Source: Nodosilinea sp. LEGE 06152 (GTDB lineage: Bacteria; Cyanobacteriota; Cyanobacteriia; Phormidesmidales; Phormidesmidaceae). Taken from it: a DNA stretch of 41,804 nt. A model generated the notes under the pieces. That model saw only the letters and a program-made list of their open reading frames with translations. It was not told the origin of the DNA and did not search any database. Below are positions 9,261 to 17,982 of the stretch, piece after piece. Both the position numbers and the translations under genes were made by a program. The stretch lies in contig NZ_JADEWR010000013.1 in NCBI RefSeq assembly GCF_015207525.1, positions 1 through 41,804 of the forward strand. Reading direction: 5' to 3'. Numbering within the stretch: the stretch's first letter is position 1; the number at the start of each line of letters is the position of its first letter.

Positions 9261-10215
9261 CGGCGGGCACACCTCCAAAGGGAACATAAACGATAGTTTC
9301 TGGAACGTGTCACAACTCGACTGTGGTTATCACTAATGAGCTGTGTCTAACTAACAGTTTAGACAGACTAGACACGATTGTATTACACGTGTAGTATTAA
9401 CGTTATTCGAGCGTATCCGTCAAGCTCAGCTTTTTGGCCTCAGCTTTTTGAGCAAGAGGTGCTTGCCTAACGGATGCTCTCACTGCCTTCCTAAGCCTTG
9501 TTGTTTTACGCTTGAGGAACTCCGCTATGTTACGGATCTTGTCTACTGGCACCGCATTTGATATCGCCGCCACCACGGGCGATGCTGGCCAGCTGGGCAT
9601 GGCGGCGGAGTTCGATGGTTACATTAGTGACCGCATTGGTGATTTGTTGGATGGCCTGATGGGCCAGCTGATGCACCCTACCTGTGGGGCTACCCTGGGC
9701 AATTTTGACAGGACTGATCTCTTTAAAGGGGTTGCCCTCGGGGGCGATCGCCGTTGGGCAGATCGGTTTCCGTGGTTTGAGCTATCCCTCAGGTTAAGGG
9801 GATACCTAGCCCAGGGCGATTCCCCTTTGGGGAGGCCGTGCCAGCGCATGGGTTATCGCATCAGTCGGCGATATCTCCGCCCTCTCTCCCAGCATTCTGT
9901 GTCTCAGCATTAACCTGACCTTCCAACTGGTTTAGTTTCTTGGGGTTTAGCCCCAAGGGGCTCGTCGCCTGGGAATGGCCGCTCGTGGCTAGTTCCGTTT
10001 CGATCAGGCTCCAGTTTTGGGTTTGCAGCACCATTGCCGCCGCCGTTGGCCAAGAGCGCCAGGAGTTTGCGTCGGTATTTACTCACGGCATGGCTTTTAG
10101 TCGCCAGTTACTTTGCCCGTGGGCCACCGCGCAATTACGGCGGGCCGCTGCCGCCTCGACACAGCAGAACTTAAGCGCCGAAACCAACTCACAAGTATTC
10201 AAGGCATGAGAGCTC
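9261..10215. other. Gene-poor spacer of about 950 bp
   Basis: No ORF here is convincing. A 133-residue frame (9512-9913, +) and a 65-residue frame (9403-9600, -) overlap each other, and neither resembles a known family. The left part holds short inverted repeats: GTGTCTA at 9343-9349 with TAGACAC at 9369-9375, and TACACGTGTA at about 9385-9394. At 9821-9833 TCCCC-TTT-GGGGA lies within a GCGATTCCC-type repeat. The spacer may hold decayed gene remnants. Confidence 0.5.
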
Positions 10216-10602
10216 ATGTTGAAGTTGACCTATTCCGATGCCGATTTATTGGTTGAACAATTAGACCTCACCGTAGAAGCCGTGGTGGCCCAGCGCAGTA
10301 TCGTCGCCCTGCGGGCCGGACAACCCCTGGTGGTGCAGCCCGGCTACGGGGCCTTTGCCCTGCCCGCCGACCTGCCAGAGGTGGCGATGCTAAAGACCAT
10401 TGGCCAGGGCGCGATCGACATTGCCCCCTGCGACATTAACTGGCTCGAAGTGACCCTGCGGGGTACCTGGCTGGCCGACAATGCCCTCAGCGCCGAGGGT
10501 ATTTTGGTAGCCGAACTGGGCTTTGCCCTAGAGCGCCAGCTCGTTGCCCTCTGGCAGCGCAGCCTCACTTGGGTAGCGACCCCCTGCTCCCAGGGGCGCT
10601 AA
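10216..10602 (+). CDS. Conserved cyanobacterial protein, unknown function (alr0857-like)
   Basis: 128 residues beginning MLKLTYSDADLLVEQL, followed by VVAQRSIVALRAGQPLVVQP and FALPADLPEVAML. Proteins with this N-terminal pattern occur widely in cyanobacteria and have no assigned function. I recall alr0857 of Nostoc as similar, but this is unverified. No membrane segment or catalytic motif is visible. The gene has its own start (ATG 10216), and a 156-bp spacer separates it from trxA. Confidence 0.75.
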   Translation: MLKLTYSDADLLVEQLDLTVEAVVAQRSIVALRAGQPLVVQPGYGAFALPADLPEVAMLKTIGQGAIDIAPCDINWLEVTLRGTWLADNALSAEGILVAELGFALERQLVALWQRSLTWVATPCSQGR

Positions 10603-10758
10603 AGTTGGGCTAACCGTAATCCCATCGCCCAGGCTTTGCAGTACCGTAGAAAATGAGTGCCGAACAGTCTTTAGCCGGATAGTTTTAGATACTGCACCCA
10701 TCCCAGCGCAGACCAAATGCGCAGATCAAACAACGACGCAGACAAGGAGCGATTGACC

Positions 10759-11109
10759 ATGGCTGACGATGCAACCTATATCACCCTGACCGCCGACAAC
10801 TTCGAAGCCGAAGTGATGCAGAGCGATGTGCCGGTGCTAATCGACTTTTGGGCCGCCTGGTGTGGCCCCTGCCGCATCATGAACCCAATTGTCGAAGAAC
10901 TGGCCGAGACCTTTGCAGGGCGGGCTAAGGTCGCCAAGCTCAACGTCGATGAAGAAGATGCCCTGGCCCTGCAGTACCACGTGATGGCCATCCCCACCCT
11001 GATTTTCTTTCAAAATGGGGAGCGGGTTGACACCATTGAAGGTGTCGTTGCCAAGGATGACCTGGTGGCGCGGCTAGAAGCCTTGGTGACGGCTAACTCA
11101 GCAGCGTAA
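10759..11109 (+). CDS. trxA: Thioredoxin
   Basis: 116 residues from ATG 10759, with AAGGAG nine bases upstream, which decides the start over a longer in-frame option at 10717. The active site is WCGPC (34-38) and the cis-proline is in MAIPTLIFF (Pro79). The composition fits an m-type cyanobacterial thioredoxin: a cytosolic protein-disulfide reductant fed by ferredoxin or NADPH thioredoxin reductase. It is monocistronic by layout, with a convergent gene downstream. Confidence 0.95.
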   Translation: MADDATYITLTADNFEAEVMQSDVPVLIDFWAAWCGPCRIMNPIVEELAETFAGRAKVAKLNVDEEDALALQYHVMAIPTLIFFQNGERVDTIEGVVAKDDLVARLEALVTANSAA

Positions 11110-11129
11110 CCGACTCTGCTGACCTCGCG

Positions 11130-11837
11130 TTATCGGGCTACCCCACGTAGCACTGCCTCGCCATTGACAAACTCCAGGCCGTCGAGGGTCAGCCCGGCCT
11201 GGGGCAGGGCGAGGTTAATGCGCTCGGTTATCTGGGCGGGGTCGAGGCCGGTGAGGCGAGCTACGTCGTCTACCGACAAGTTGACTCGACCAATCTGTAC
11301 ACGGGTGTCGTCTCCCAGCACCAGGCGGCCGTTGTCCACTCGCGGGCTACCCTCAATGCCAATGTAAAGGGGGCGATCGCCCAGCATGGGCACGGTGTTT
11401 AGCGCGGTGTCTAGGGCCTGCTGCGCCTGGGGCGGCAGCGATTGGGTGGGCAGGTCGGCTGGGTTGACGACTATGCCACCAGCCACGCGATCGCCGCGAA
11501 TGGTGGCATTGAGGCTATCTGCCGACGGCAAAAACTGTGCTACCTGGGGCGTCTGAGCGATCCCCTCCGCCAGCAGCTGGGTTAGCTCAGCCTCGCTCAG
11601 CGAAATTTCGACCCGGTTATCGGTGCCGTAGCGCACCCCCTGGCCAGTGGCCAGCTTGCTCTGGAGTAAGTTGCCGCTGCTATCGACATTGGCCACGACA
11701 GTCTCGGCACCGCTGGGGCTGTACCAGGTGGGCAGCGCCGTGGCCCGGTTCCAGTAGTAGGCGGTGGCAGCGGCGGCTCCCGCCGAGAGCCCGATCACTA
11801 GCGAGAGCGCCAGTACAACAGCCTGTTTTGTCCGCAT
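11130..11837 (-). CDS. Membrane-anchored exported protein of unknown function
   Basis: 235 residues from ATG 11837, preceded by GGGGAG nine bases upstream. One N-terminal hydrophobic stretch (VVLALSLVIGLSAGAAAATA) acts as a signal anchor, and the rest is periplasmic or lumenal. The mature part contains ISLSEAELTQLLAEGI, an alternating strand-rich middle and GLTLDGLEFVNGEAVLRG at the end. The overall shape recalls lipid-binding-like exported proteins (for example DUF2993-type), but I cannot assign a family. It is divergent from the lipoprotein-like gene at 11983. Confidence 0.7.
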   Translation of the reverse strand: MRTKQAVVLALSLVIGLSAGAAAATAYYWNRATALPTWYSPSGAETVVANVDSSGNLLQSKLATGQGVRYGTDNRVEISLSEAELTQLLAEGIAQTPQVAQFLPSADSLNATIRGDRVAGGIVVNPADLPTQSLPPQAQQALDTALNTVPMLGDRPLYIGIEGSPRVDNGRLVLGDDTRVQIGRVNLSVDDVARLTGLDPAQITERINLALPQAGLTLDGLEFVNGEAVLRGVAR

Positions 11838-11982
11838 CTCAGCCAACTCCCCAGTGTTTAGTGAGTGTCGTCGAGACAGTGTAGCTCAGCTCTCATAGCT
11901 GCGCAAAAACCTGTGTGGCGATTGCTGTAAAGACCCTAAAGTGGCCTATGGTAATAGGTGCAACGACGTAGAGAACAGCAGC

Positions 11983-13932
11983 ATGGGCACGACACAGGGG
12001 TTCATCCGCAAGGTCATGGGACTGGGGCGGCGAATGGTGGCCCAGGTTGTAACGTTTGGGGCGATCGCCCTCCTTCTCTTCACTACAACCAGCTGTGCCA
12101 AACCCGTTCAGCCCACCGAGCTGATCTCAGAACCGACCCCCCAGCCCAACCGCCTCACCGGGCAAATCGCTGAAGTGTCTCCGCCTGAAACCCTGGAGTC
12201 GCTGAAGCAAATTATCGACGCCTACACGCCTCAGGTGCGCATTCTCAGCCCTCGCCCCGGCGAAGTCCTCGACGATACGAGCGCTACCGTCCGGTTGCAG
12301 GTGCGCGGCCTGCCGCTGTTTAAAGACGAAACCTACGAACTGGGGCCTCACCTGCATTTGTTCCTAGACAACGAACCCTACAAAGCCGTCTACGACCTGT
12401 CTGAACCGATTACCTTTGAGAACCTTTCCCCTGGTACTCACACCCTGCGGGTGTTTGCGTCGCGGCCCTGGCACGAGAGCTTCAAAAACCAAGGTGCCTT
12501 TGACCAGCGCACCTTCCATGTAGTTGCCCCGACCCCCCAAAACGAACTCAACGCCAACGCGCCGCTGCTGAGCTACAGCCGCCCCCAGGGCACCTACGGG
12601 GCCGAGCCGATTATGCTCGACTTTTACCTTACCAATGCGCCGCTGCACATGAGCGCCCAGGCCGAAGCCAACGACGACCTGCACGACTGGCGCATTCGCT
12701 GCACCGTTAACGACCAGAGCTTTGTATTCGACCAGTGGCAGCCAATCTGGCTGAAGGGCTTTAAGCCCGGCCGCAACTGGGTGCAGCTCGAACTCATTGA
12801 CGAAAGCGGCAACCCTATCGACAACCGCTTCAACAATACCGTGCGCATCATCGACTACCAGCCGGGTGGTAGCGACACCCTCGCCCGCCTGGTACGGGGT
12901 GAACTCGAACTGAAGGAGGTGGCCGGTATTATTGACCCCACCTACGTGCCCCCGGCCCCCCCGGTGCCAGAATCGGCGCTGGAGCCCGAACAGTCACCAG
13001 AAGGCTTAGGGTCTGAGGGTTCTGACACTGCCCCAGAGGTGCCAGAGCCGCAAACTGCTGAGCCAGAAGCGATACCCGAATTGCCCCAGCCAAACTATAT
13101 TCCTACCCCGCCCGAGGCAGAGCCAGCCCAGCCAGAGCCAGACACCGGCATGCCAATTCCGGCTGAGCCAGAAGACGAGGCTCGACCCAACCCATTCCTG
13201 CTACCTGAGCCATCGCCAGAATCTGAGCGGACCAAGGCCGACCAATTTTCGGCAGAAGAAGATAGCGCAGCCGATGACCTGACTGAAGCCGATCGCCCTG
13301 CGGTAGAAGCCCCAACCGCCCCCGACGAACCGAAAACAACTGAGCCAGAAACCGCCGCACCTAAGGCCGAGGAAAGGATAGAAGAAGATAGGGCAAAAGA
13401 TGGAACCGAGGAAATAACGCCACCGGCAGAACCCTTCGTTCCCCCAGTGTTGCCTCAGCCTGAGGCGCTGCCCGAGCCTGTGCCCGTGCGGCCCTCTGTC
13501 CCCGCTCCGGTTGTCCCTCCGGCCCCAGAGCAATCTACCCCTCAAGCACCAAAGGCTAAGGGGTTGCGCGATCGCCTCAAGCAGTGGCGCAAGCAGCCGG
13601 AAGTTGCCCCCAAACCGGTTGAACCAGGCCCAACGGGCGAAGAGAGCGTCCCCGACCTGACCACCCCAAAGGGTCTCGTGAGCCCCGGTGACGAAGCGGC
13701 CCCAGAGGATACAGCGCCTGAATTGCCCGAATTGCAGCCAGATGTCGTTGAACCTTACACCACGGCTCCCTCTCTGACTGAGCCGCAAAGCCCGCCTGAG
13801 GTCGAATCGCCTGAAGCAGACTCCTCAAAAGACCCCGACGATACCAACGGTGCCGTAGAGCAGCCCCGAGCTGAGCAGCCCAGGGTTGTGCCGCGATCGC
13901 CCCTAGCTCCCCAGGTGCAGCCTTTTATCTAA
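11983..13932 (+). CDS. Exported lipoprotein-like protein with a long Pro/Glu-rich tail
   Basis: About 649 residues from ATG 11983 (a GTG at 11941 is also possible). The N-terminal signal (FGAIALLLFTTTSC) ends in a cysteine at 38 that could be lipidated, although the lipobox is atypical. Residues 60-320 form a globular beta-rich region with ILSPRPGEVLDDTSATVRLQ, LGPHLHLFLDNEPY and LSPGTHTLRVFASRPWHESF, which look like Ig-like or carbohydrate-binding folds. From about residue 325 the chain is low-complexity and rich in Pro, Glu and Ala, probably a wall-spanning spacer. The function is unknown; a cell-envelope role is inferred. Confidence 0.8.
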   Translation: MGTTQGFIRKVMGLGRRMVAQVVTFGAIALLLFTTTSCAKPVQPTELISEPTPQPNRLTGQIAEVSPPETLESLKQIIDAYTPQVRILSPRPGEVLDDTSATVRLQVRGLPLFKDETYELGPHLHLFLDNEPYKAVYDLSEPITFENLSPGTHTLRVFASRPWHESFKNQGAFDQRTFHVVAPTPQNELNANAPLLSYSRPQGTYGAEPIMLDFYLTNAPLHMSAQAEANDDLHDWRIRCTVNDQSFVFDQWQPIWLKGFKPGRNWVQLELIDESGNPIDNRFNNTVRIIDYQPGGSDTLARLVRGELELKEVAGIIDPTYVPPAPPVPESALEPEQSPEGLGSEGSDTAPEVPEPQTAEPEAIPELPQPNYIPTPPEAEPAQPEPDTGMPIPAEPEDEARPNPFLLPEPSPESERTKADQFSAEEDSAADDLTEADRPAVEAPTAPDEPKTTEPETAAPKAEERIEEDRAKDGTEEITPPAEPFVPPVLPQPEALPEPVPVRPSVPAPVVPPAPEQSTPQAPKAKGLRDRLKQWRKQPEVAPKPVEPGPTGEESVPDLTTPKGLVSPGDEAAPEDTAPELPELQPDVVEPYTTAPSLTEPQSPPEVESPEADSSKDPDDTNGAVEQPRAEQPRVVPRSPLAPQVQPFI

Positions 13933-13936
13933 CGCT

Positions 13937-14290
13937 TTACTTCACCAACCGCAGGGTTAGGGGATAGCGATAAGCCACACCTTCGTTAGCTTTGACCGCC
14001 GCTAGGATAGACAGCACCAACCAGGCAATGCCCAGCACAATGATGAGCGGAATCCCAATCAGCACAAAGATCAAGACCCCCGACACCAGCATATAGATGG
14101 TCATGGAGATGTTGAAGTTGAGCGCTTCTTTGCCCTGATCGGCGACAAAGGACATTTCATCGCGCTTGACCAACCAAATGAGCAGGGGGCCAATAATATT
14201 GCCAAAGGGAATTACAAAGCCAGATAGAGCGCTGAGGTGAGCAAGCATGGCCCACATGCGTGATTCTGGGCTAGAGTCGAGCTGGTTCAT
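13937..14290 (-). CDS. DUF4870 (Tic20-like) membrane protein
   Basis: 117 residues. The opening SRMWAMLAHLSALSGFVIPF is the DUF4870 signature, followed by IIGPLLIWLVKRDE, FVADQGKEALNFNIS and two more hydrophobic helices, about four membrane spans in total. The family is distantly related to Tic20 but has no established role in bacteria. Its stop is 4 bp from the stop of the convergent gene. ATG 14290 is the natural start. Confidence 0.9.
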   Translation of the reverse strand: MNQLDSSPESRMWAMLAHLSALSGFVIPFGNIIGPLLIWLVKRDEMSFVADQGKEALNFNISMTIYMLVSGVLIFVLIGIPLIIVLGIAWLVLSILAAVKANEGVAYRYPLTLRLVK

Positions 14291-14385
14291 GGTAGTGGCA
14301 AATAGATAGAATCTGCCGCCAAGCTAACTCAAGAAGCAGGATAGACGCTCTACCCTGCTTACAAAATGTAGTACTCCAAACAAAC

Positions 14386-14415
14386 ACGCTCCCTGAGCAA
14401 AGTCAAAGGGAGCGT
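14386..14415 (-). terminator. Hairpin downstream of rpmF
   Basis: ACGCTCCCT (14386-14394) pairs perfectly with AGGGAGCGT (14407-14415) over a 12-nt loop. Read on the minus strand, the hairpin lies about 100 bp after the rpmF stop and is followed by the T-rich GTTTGTTTGG. It fits a Rho-independent terminator for rpmF, although the T-run is interrupted. Confidence 0.6.
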
Positions 14416-14513
14416 AATGCCTATAAAAGAGAAGGCCGACATGACCAAACCTTCTCCAGGCCAAGTCGTTGACGAAGTCTCTTCAACAATGAAAATGAGC
14501 CCCAGCGGCGACC

Positions 14514-14687
14514 TTACTCGTCGTCGTCCTCGTCATCGGTTGGGTAGACAAAGCTGGTAGAGCGCCCCGTGAGCACAGACTTGCCCATGGACATGGCTTT
14601 CTTGGCCTGTAGCGCTGCGGTGCGCTTCCAGGTGGCGCGACGCTGGTCACGCTTTTGCTTGGAGGTTTTCTTCTTGGGAACCGCCAT
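14514..14687 (-). CDS. rpmF: Ribosomal protein bL32
   Basis: 57 residues starting [20 protein letters not shown], the standard bL32 N-terminus, then [14 protein letters not shown] and an acidic tail PTDDEDDDE typical of cyanobacterial L32. It has no zinc-binding Cys pairs, so this is the Cys-free form. It is a component of the 50S subunit near the peptidyl transferase exit region. The gene is short and was found by direct reading. No strong Shine-Dalgarno is seen upstream. The hairpin at 14386-14415 probably ends the transcript. Confidence 0.96.
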   Translation of the reverse strand: MAVPKKKTSKQKRDQRRATWKRTAALQAKKAMSMGKSVLTGRSTSFVYPTDDEDDDE

Positions 14688-14755
14688 GACAGATACTTAA
14701 GACTTCACAACCTTTCAACTATAGGACAAGATGGCGTGTCTGCGCAATCCTGTCC

Positions 14756-15193
14756 TCAAAGCTGCTCTGAGACCGGATCGTCTATCAGGTATCTAGCGGC
14801 TTCAAAGTAGTCGGCCCACTGGGTCACGTCGGGTCTGAGCTGCCACTCGCTGCGGCTGACCGGCACCGTCAAGATGGGAACGGCGATGCCCTGGTTGTCG
14901 CCAATAATGGTGACAATTACATCGGTCATCAGCACATCGGCGTCAAAACTGCGCTGGACGGCAGCGCGGGCCACAATTTCAGAGCGGCGCACCAGGGTTT
15001 CAAAACTTTCGCCCTGCTCACGCACCAAAAACACGTTGACCCGCGAGGTATAGGCCTGAGCGGCGGGTGGGGCCATCAGGGCTGGCACCGCCGCACTGCC
15101 AAAGCCGATCAGCGCCGCCATCACCACAGACGCTGCCCTAGACTGGCGATCGCGTCCTGAATTCCATTCAAACTTCCGGTCAAACAAGGTCAT
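14756..15193 (-). CDS. Exported cyanobacterial protein of unknown function
   Basis: 145 residues from ATG 15193 (MTLFDRKFEWNSGRDRQSRA); the frame is open for 23 more codons upstream. A signal peptide (VVMAALIGFGSAAVPALMA) ends near APPAAQA, giving a small mature domain of about 95 residues. The mature part has VNVFLVREQGESFETLVRRS and DVIVTIIGDNQGIAVPIL, with no catalytic motif I recognise. Probably periplasmic. It is divergent from the caspase-like gene. Confidence 0.7.
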   Translation of the reverse strand: MTLFDRKFEWNSGRDRQSRAASVVMAALIGFGSAAVPALMAPPAAQAYTSRVNVFLVREQGESFETLVRRSEIVARAAVQRSFDADVLMTDVIVTIIGDNQGIAVPILTVPVSRSEWQLRPDVTQWADYFEAARYLIDDPVSEQL

Positions 15194-15386
15194 GGCCTGC
15201 TGCTCCACACATCCTCGCAGGATGCCCAAAAAGTGCCTTAACTGTAGCGATAGAGCCGCCAATCGTCAATGAAGAATTGTCGCTGGCCCCAATTGCTGAG
15301 CCAAGCTTCCGTTTAACCCGGCAGGCGTTACTATGGCAGGTGAATTTTCATCTTTAAATCTACGCCTCCGGAGGCACCCAAAAGGC

Positions 15387-17351
15387 ATGGCAAGCCACTG
15401 GCCCGTGATCGTCGGCATCAATCAATATCAATCGCTTCAACCCCTGATGTATGCCCAGTTCGATGCCCTCGAACTGCGTGATTTTTTGGTCAATGAGGTG
15501 GGGCTGCCCGCCGAGTACTGCTCGCTGCTCACCGACATTTCGCCCATGGTGTACCAGGGGGCGGCCGCCCCCACCCGCGAGGTGCTGCTGCAACGTCTGG
15601 CCCAAAGCTGCGATCGCGCTGGCCCCGATGACACCGTGTGGTTTTTCTTTAGTGGCTATGGGGTGCAGTGGCAGGGGCAAGACTACCTGCTGCCCATCGA
15701 TGCCGATCCTAACCAGATTGAGCAAACCGGCATTTTAATTGAAACCCTGCTCCACCGACTGGCCCAGGGTGGGCAGCGCCAGACCATTGTCATGCTCGAC
15801 ATCAATCGGCCTCAGAGCGCCCTAGCCGTAGCCCCCGGCAGCCAGGGCCTAGGTGCCCCGTCGCTGTCCCTAGCCCAAGACCTGGCCATCCCCCTGGTGC
15901 TCTCCTGTCGGCCCGACCAGTTTTCTCAAGAGACCCTGGCGGTGCGCCACGGCCTGTTCACCGAAGCGCTGATTGAGGGGATGCGGTTCCACGGCTGTTT
16001 AACCCTGGCGCAGCTGGTCGACTACCTGCGCGATCGCGTGCCCGAGCTGTGCCAGCACCACTGGCGGCCGGTGCAAAACCCCGTCGCGGTGCTGCCTCCC
16101 GGTCAGCAGTATGCCATGCTTGTACCCCCCAGCCTGGTGGGGCAGATGCCCGTGGGGGTGCCGCCGGAGCCAGACCTTTCCCCTATCGAGCCTGCTGAGC
16201 CAGAGCTGCTCATGCCCCTGCCTGCCCCAGAGCCAGCCGGATCTATTTCTCCTAGCCCATCCTCGCCAGAGCCGCTGCCGAGTGGGAACGCCAGGCCGTG
16301 GCCCGCTGCTGAGCCGCCCTTGCCAGAGCTGCTGGCCCCAGGCGAGCTACCCAGCCGGGTGCCGCCAACCCGGCCCATACCAGGCTCAGGTCCTGAGTCT
16401 GACGATTCAGTCCCCTGGTGGAGACTGGGTCTGTTTGCCGCAGCGGGGCTGCTGCTGCTGGGAGTGCTGTGGCGCAATCAGGATAGCTTTCGGGGTCAGC
16501 CATCGGCGACTCCAGCCGTTACGGCTCCGGTAGAACCGCCCCCCTCCCCGGCTCCAGAGCCTCCGACCCCAGAGGCAAACGGTGCGGGTGAAACGCTGTT
16601 TCCGGGTGCCGTGAGTGGGGCTGAAGCCCTAGAACGAGCCCGAAATGCCCTGGCCCAGCGACAGTTTGGGGAAGCGCTGGTCTGGTTTAACCAAATCCCT
16701 GAAGGCGAGCGCCCAGTCGACTACGAGGCCCTGGTCAATCAGGCCGAAACCGGCTATGCCAACGCCAGTCTGTCTGGCGAAGCCGCCCTCAACCAGGCTC
16801 GGCGGCTGATTGAGCCGCTGTCGGCATCGCTGTTTAACGATGCCATTGAGCAGGCCCGCCAGGTGCCCGCTGGTGACCCCGCCTACGATCAGGCCCAGGC
16901 CGACATTGCCCGCTGGAGCCAGGTAATCGTTGACTTAGCCGAGGGCCGCGCCGCTTCGGGTGATCTAGATGGGGCAATTAGCGCCGCCCGACTAGTGCCC
17001 GAAGATCAGGGTGAAGTTTGGGGGCTGGCCCAGGCCCGCATTCAGCAGTGGGAGCAGCGCCAGGTCAACCGTCGCCTGTTGCAGGAAGCCCAAAGCGTGC
17101 TGCAGCCCGACCAGGCTACCTCGTTTCAAACCGCGATCGCGATCGCTCAGCAAATTCCCCCTGACTACCCTGAGTCTGTAGTCGCCCAAGACCGCATCGA
17201 CCAGTGGAGCCGCGATATTCTCGCCATTGCCCGCGCCCGCGCCGCCGATGGTCAGCTGCCGGGGGCAATCTCTGCTGCGGGTCTAGTGCCCCCCGGCACC
17301 AGCGCCTATGACCAGGCCCAAGAGGCGATTCGACAGTGGCAGGCCCAGTAG
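15387..17351 (+). CDS. Caspase-fold (orthocaspase-like) protein with Tyr/Asn pseudo-active site
   Basis: 654 residues from ATG 15387 (MASHWPVIVGINQYQSLQPL), chosen because orthocaspases start this way; an ATG at 15333 adds 18 residues. The p20-like domain covers about residues 5-245. The catalytic His in SGHG is replaced by Tyr91 (FFFSGYG), and the Cys in DxCR is replaced by Asn140 (MLDINR), so proteolysis is not expected. A Pro-rich linker (255-342) leads to one membrane helix (344-362, ending LLLLGVLW). The C-terminal region has repeated helical units of the type ARARAADGQLPGAISAAGLV. This may be a membrane scaffold or regulator of active orthocaspases. Confidence 0.88.
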   Translation: MASHWPVIVGINQYQSLQPLMYAQFDALELRDFLVNEVGLPAEYCSLLTDISPMVYQGAAAPTREVLLQRLAQSCDRAGPDDTVWFFFSGYGVQWQGQDYLLPIDADPNQIEQTGILIETLLHRLAQGGQRQTIVMLDINRPQSALAVAPGSQGLGAPSLSLAQDLAIPLVLSCRPDQFSQETLAVRHGLFTEALIEGMRFHGCLTLAQLVDYLRDRVPELCQHHWRPVQNPVAVLPPGQQYAMLVPPSLVGQMPVGVPPEPDLSPIEPAEPELLMPLPAPEPAGSISPSPSSPEPLPSGNARPWPAAEPPLPELLAPGELPSRVPPTRPIPGSGPESDDSVPWWRLGLFAAAGLLLLGVLWRNQDSFRGQPSATPAVTAPVEPPPSPAPEPPTPEANGAGETLFPGAVSGAEALERARNALAQRQFGEALVWFNQIPEGERPVDYEALVNQAETGYANASLSGEAALNQARRLIEPLSASLFNDAIEQARQVPAGDPAYDQAQADIARWSQVIVDLAEGRAASGDLDGAISAARLVPEDQGEVWGLAQARIQQWEQRQVNRRLLQEAQSVLQPDQATSFQTAIAIAQQIPPDYPESVVAQDRIDQWSRDILAIARARAADGQLPGAISAAGLVPPGTSAYDQAQEAIRQWQAQ

Positions 17352-17357
17352 TAGGAG

Positions 17358-17400
17358 AAAACTAATACAGTATTGGCATTGCCAGTACTGTATTAGTTTT
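17358..17400. terminator. Long perfect hairpin between the caspase-like and DUF427 genes
   Basis: AAAACTAATACAGTA (17358-17372) pairs with 17386-17400 over 15 bp. It then continues through a T-G pair and TGGC/GCCA (17374-17377 and 17381-17384) to a 3-nt ATT loop. The top strand ends in AGTTTT. It starts 7 bp after the upstream stop codon and works on either strand as a terminator shape. The next ATG is only 10 bp further on, so it could also control that gene. Confidence 0.75.
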
Positions 17401-17409
17401 GATAGCTGT

Positions 17410-17910
17410 ATGTTCTCCCCCCCCAACCGCATTGCCCCCGGCCCCGGCCAAGAATCTGTGTGGGATTACCCTCGCCCGCCTCGGCTTGAAGACTCAGCTC
17501 GGCGGATTCGCATCCTGTTTAACGGCGTGGTCATTGCCGACTCGCAGCGGGCTAAGCGGGTGCTAGAAACCAGCCATCCGCCCACCTATTACATTCCGCC
17601 AGACGATGTGCAGATGCAGTACTTCCAGGCCGTGCCCCGCTCAACTATGTGCGAGTGGAAAGGAGCAGCGGTGTACTTCACCATTGCGGTAGGCGACCGC
17701 CAGGCCGAACAGGCTGCCTGGGCCTATCCTCACCCTACGGAGGCGTTCCAGAGCATTGCCAACTACATTGCCGTCTACCCCAGCCGCATGGAAGCCTGCT
17801 ATGTCGATGATGAGCGGGTGCAGTCCCAACCGGGCGACTTCTACGGCGGCTGGATTACCTCAGACATCGTTGGCCCCTTTAAGGGCGATCCAGGCACCTG
17901 GGGCTGGTAA
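17410..17910 (+). CDS. DUF427 domain protein
   Basis: 166 residues from ATG 17410 (MFSPPNRIAPGPGQESVWDY). The DUF427 core is clear: RRIRILFNGVVIADS, ETSHPPTYYIPPDDV, CEWKGAAVYFTI, AWAYPHPT, and GFYGGWI-type residues near the end (FYGGWITSDIVGPFKG). DUF427 forms a small beta-barrel-like fold, and the biochemical role is unknown. The upstream in-frame stretch from 17308 lies inside the preceding gene and the hairpin, so it is not used. There is no obvious Shine-Dalgarno, and the hairpin ends 10 bp before the ATG. Confidence 0.9.
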   Translation: MFSPPNRIAPGPGQESVWDYPRPPRLEDSARRIRILFNGVVIADSQRAKRVLETSHPPTYYIPPDDVQMQYFQAVPRSTMCEWKGAAVYFTIAVGDRQAEQAAWAYPHPTEAFQSIANYIAVYPSRMEACYVDDERVQSQPGDFYGGWITSDIVGPFKGDPGTWGW

Positions 17911-17982
17911 TCCCTGCGCGTCTGACTCGCCTCATCCCCTCATTGACCCTACCGAGAACCCTCCCCGGCTCCTCAGCCAACG

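Noticed and set aside
9512..9913. A 133-residue plus-strand frame in the gene-poor spacer
   Set aside because: No family resemblance, overlaps another frame and includes a dispersed palindromic repeat. It could be a decayed gene, but that cannot be supported.
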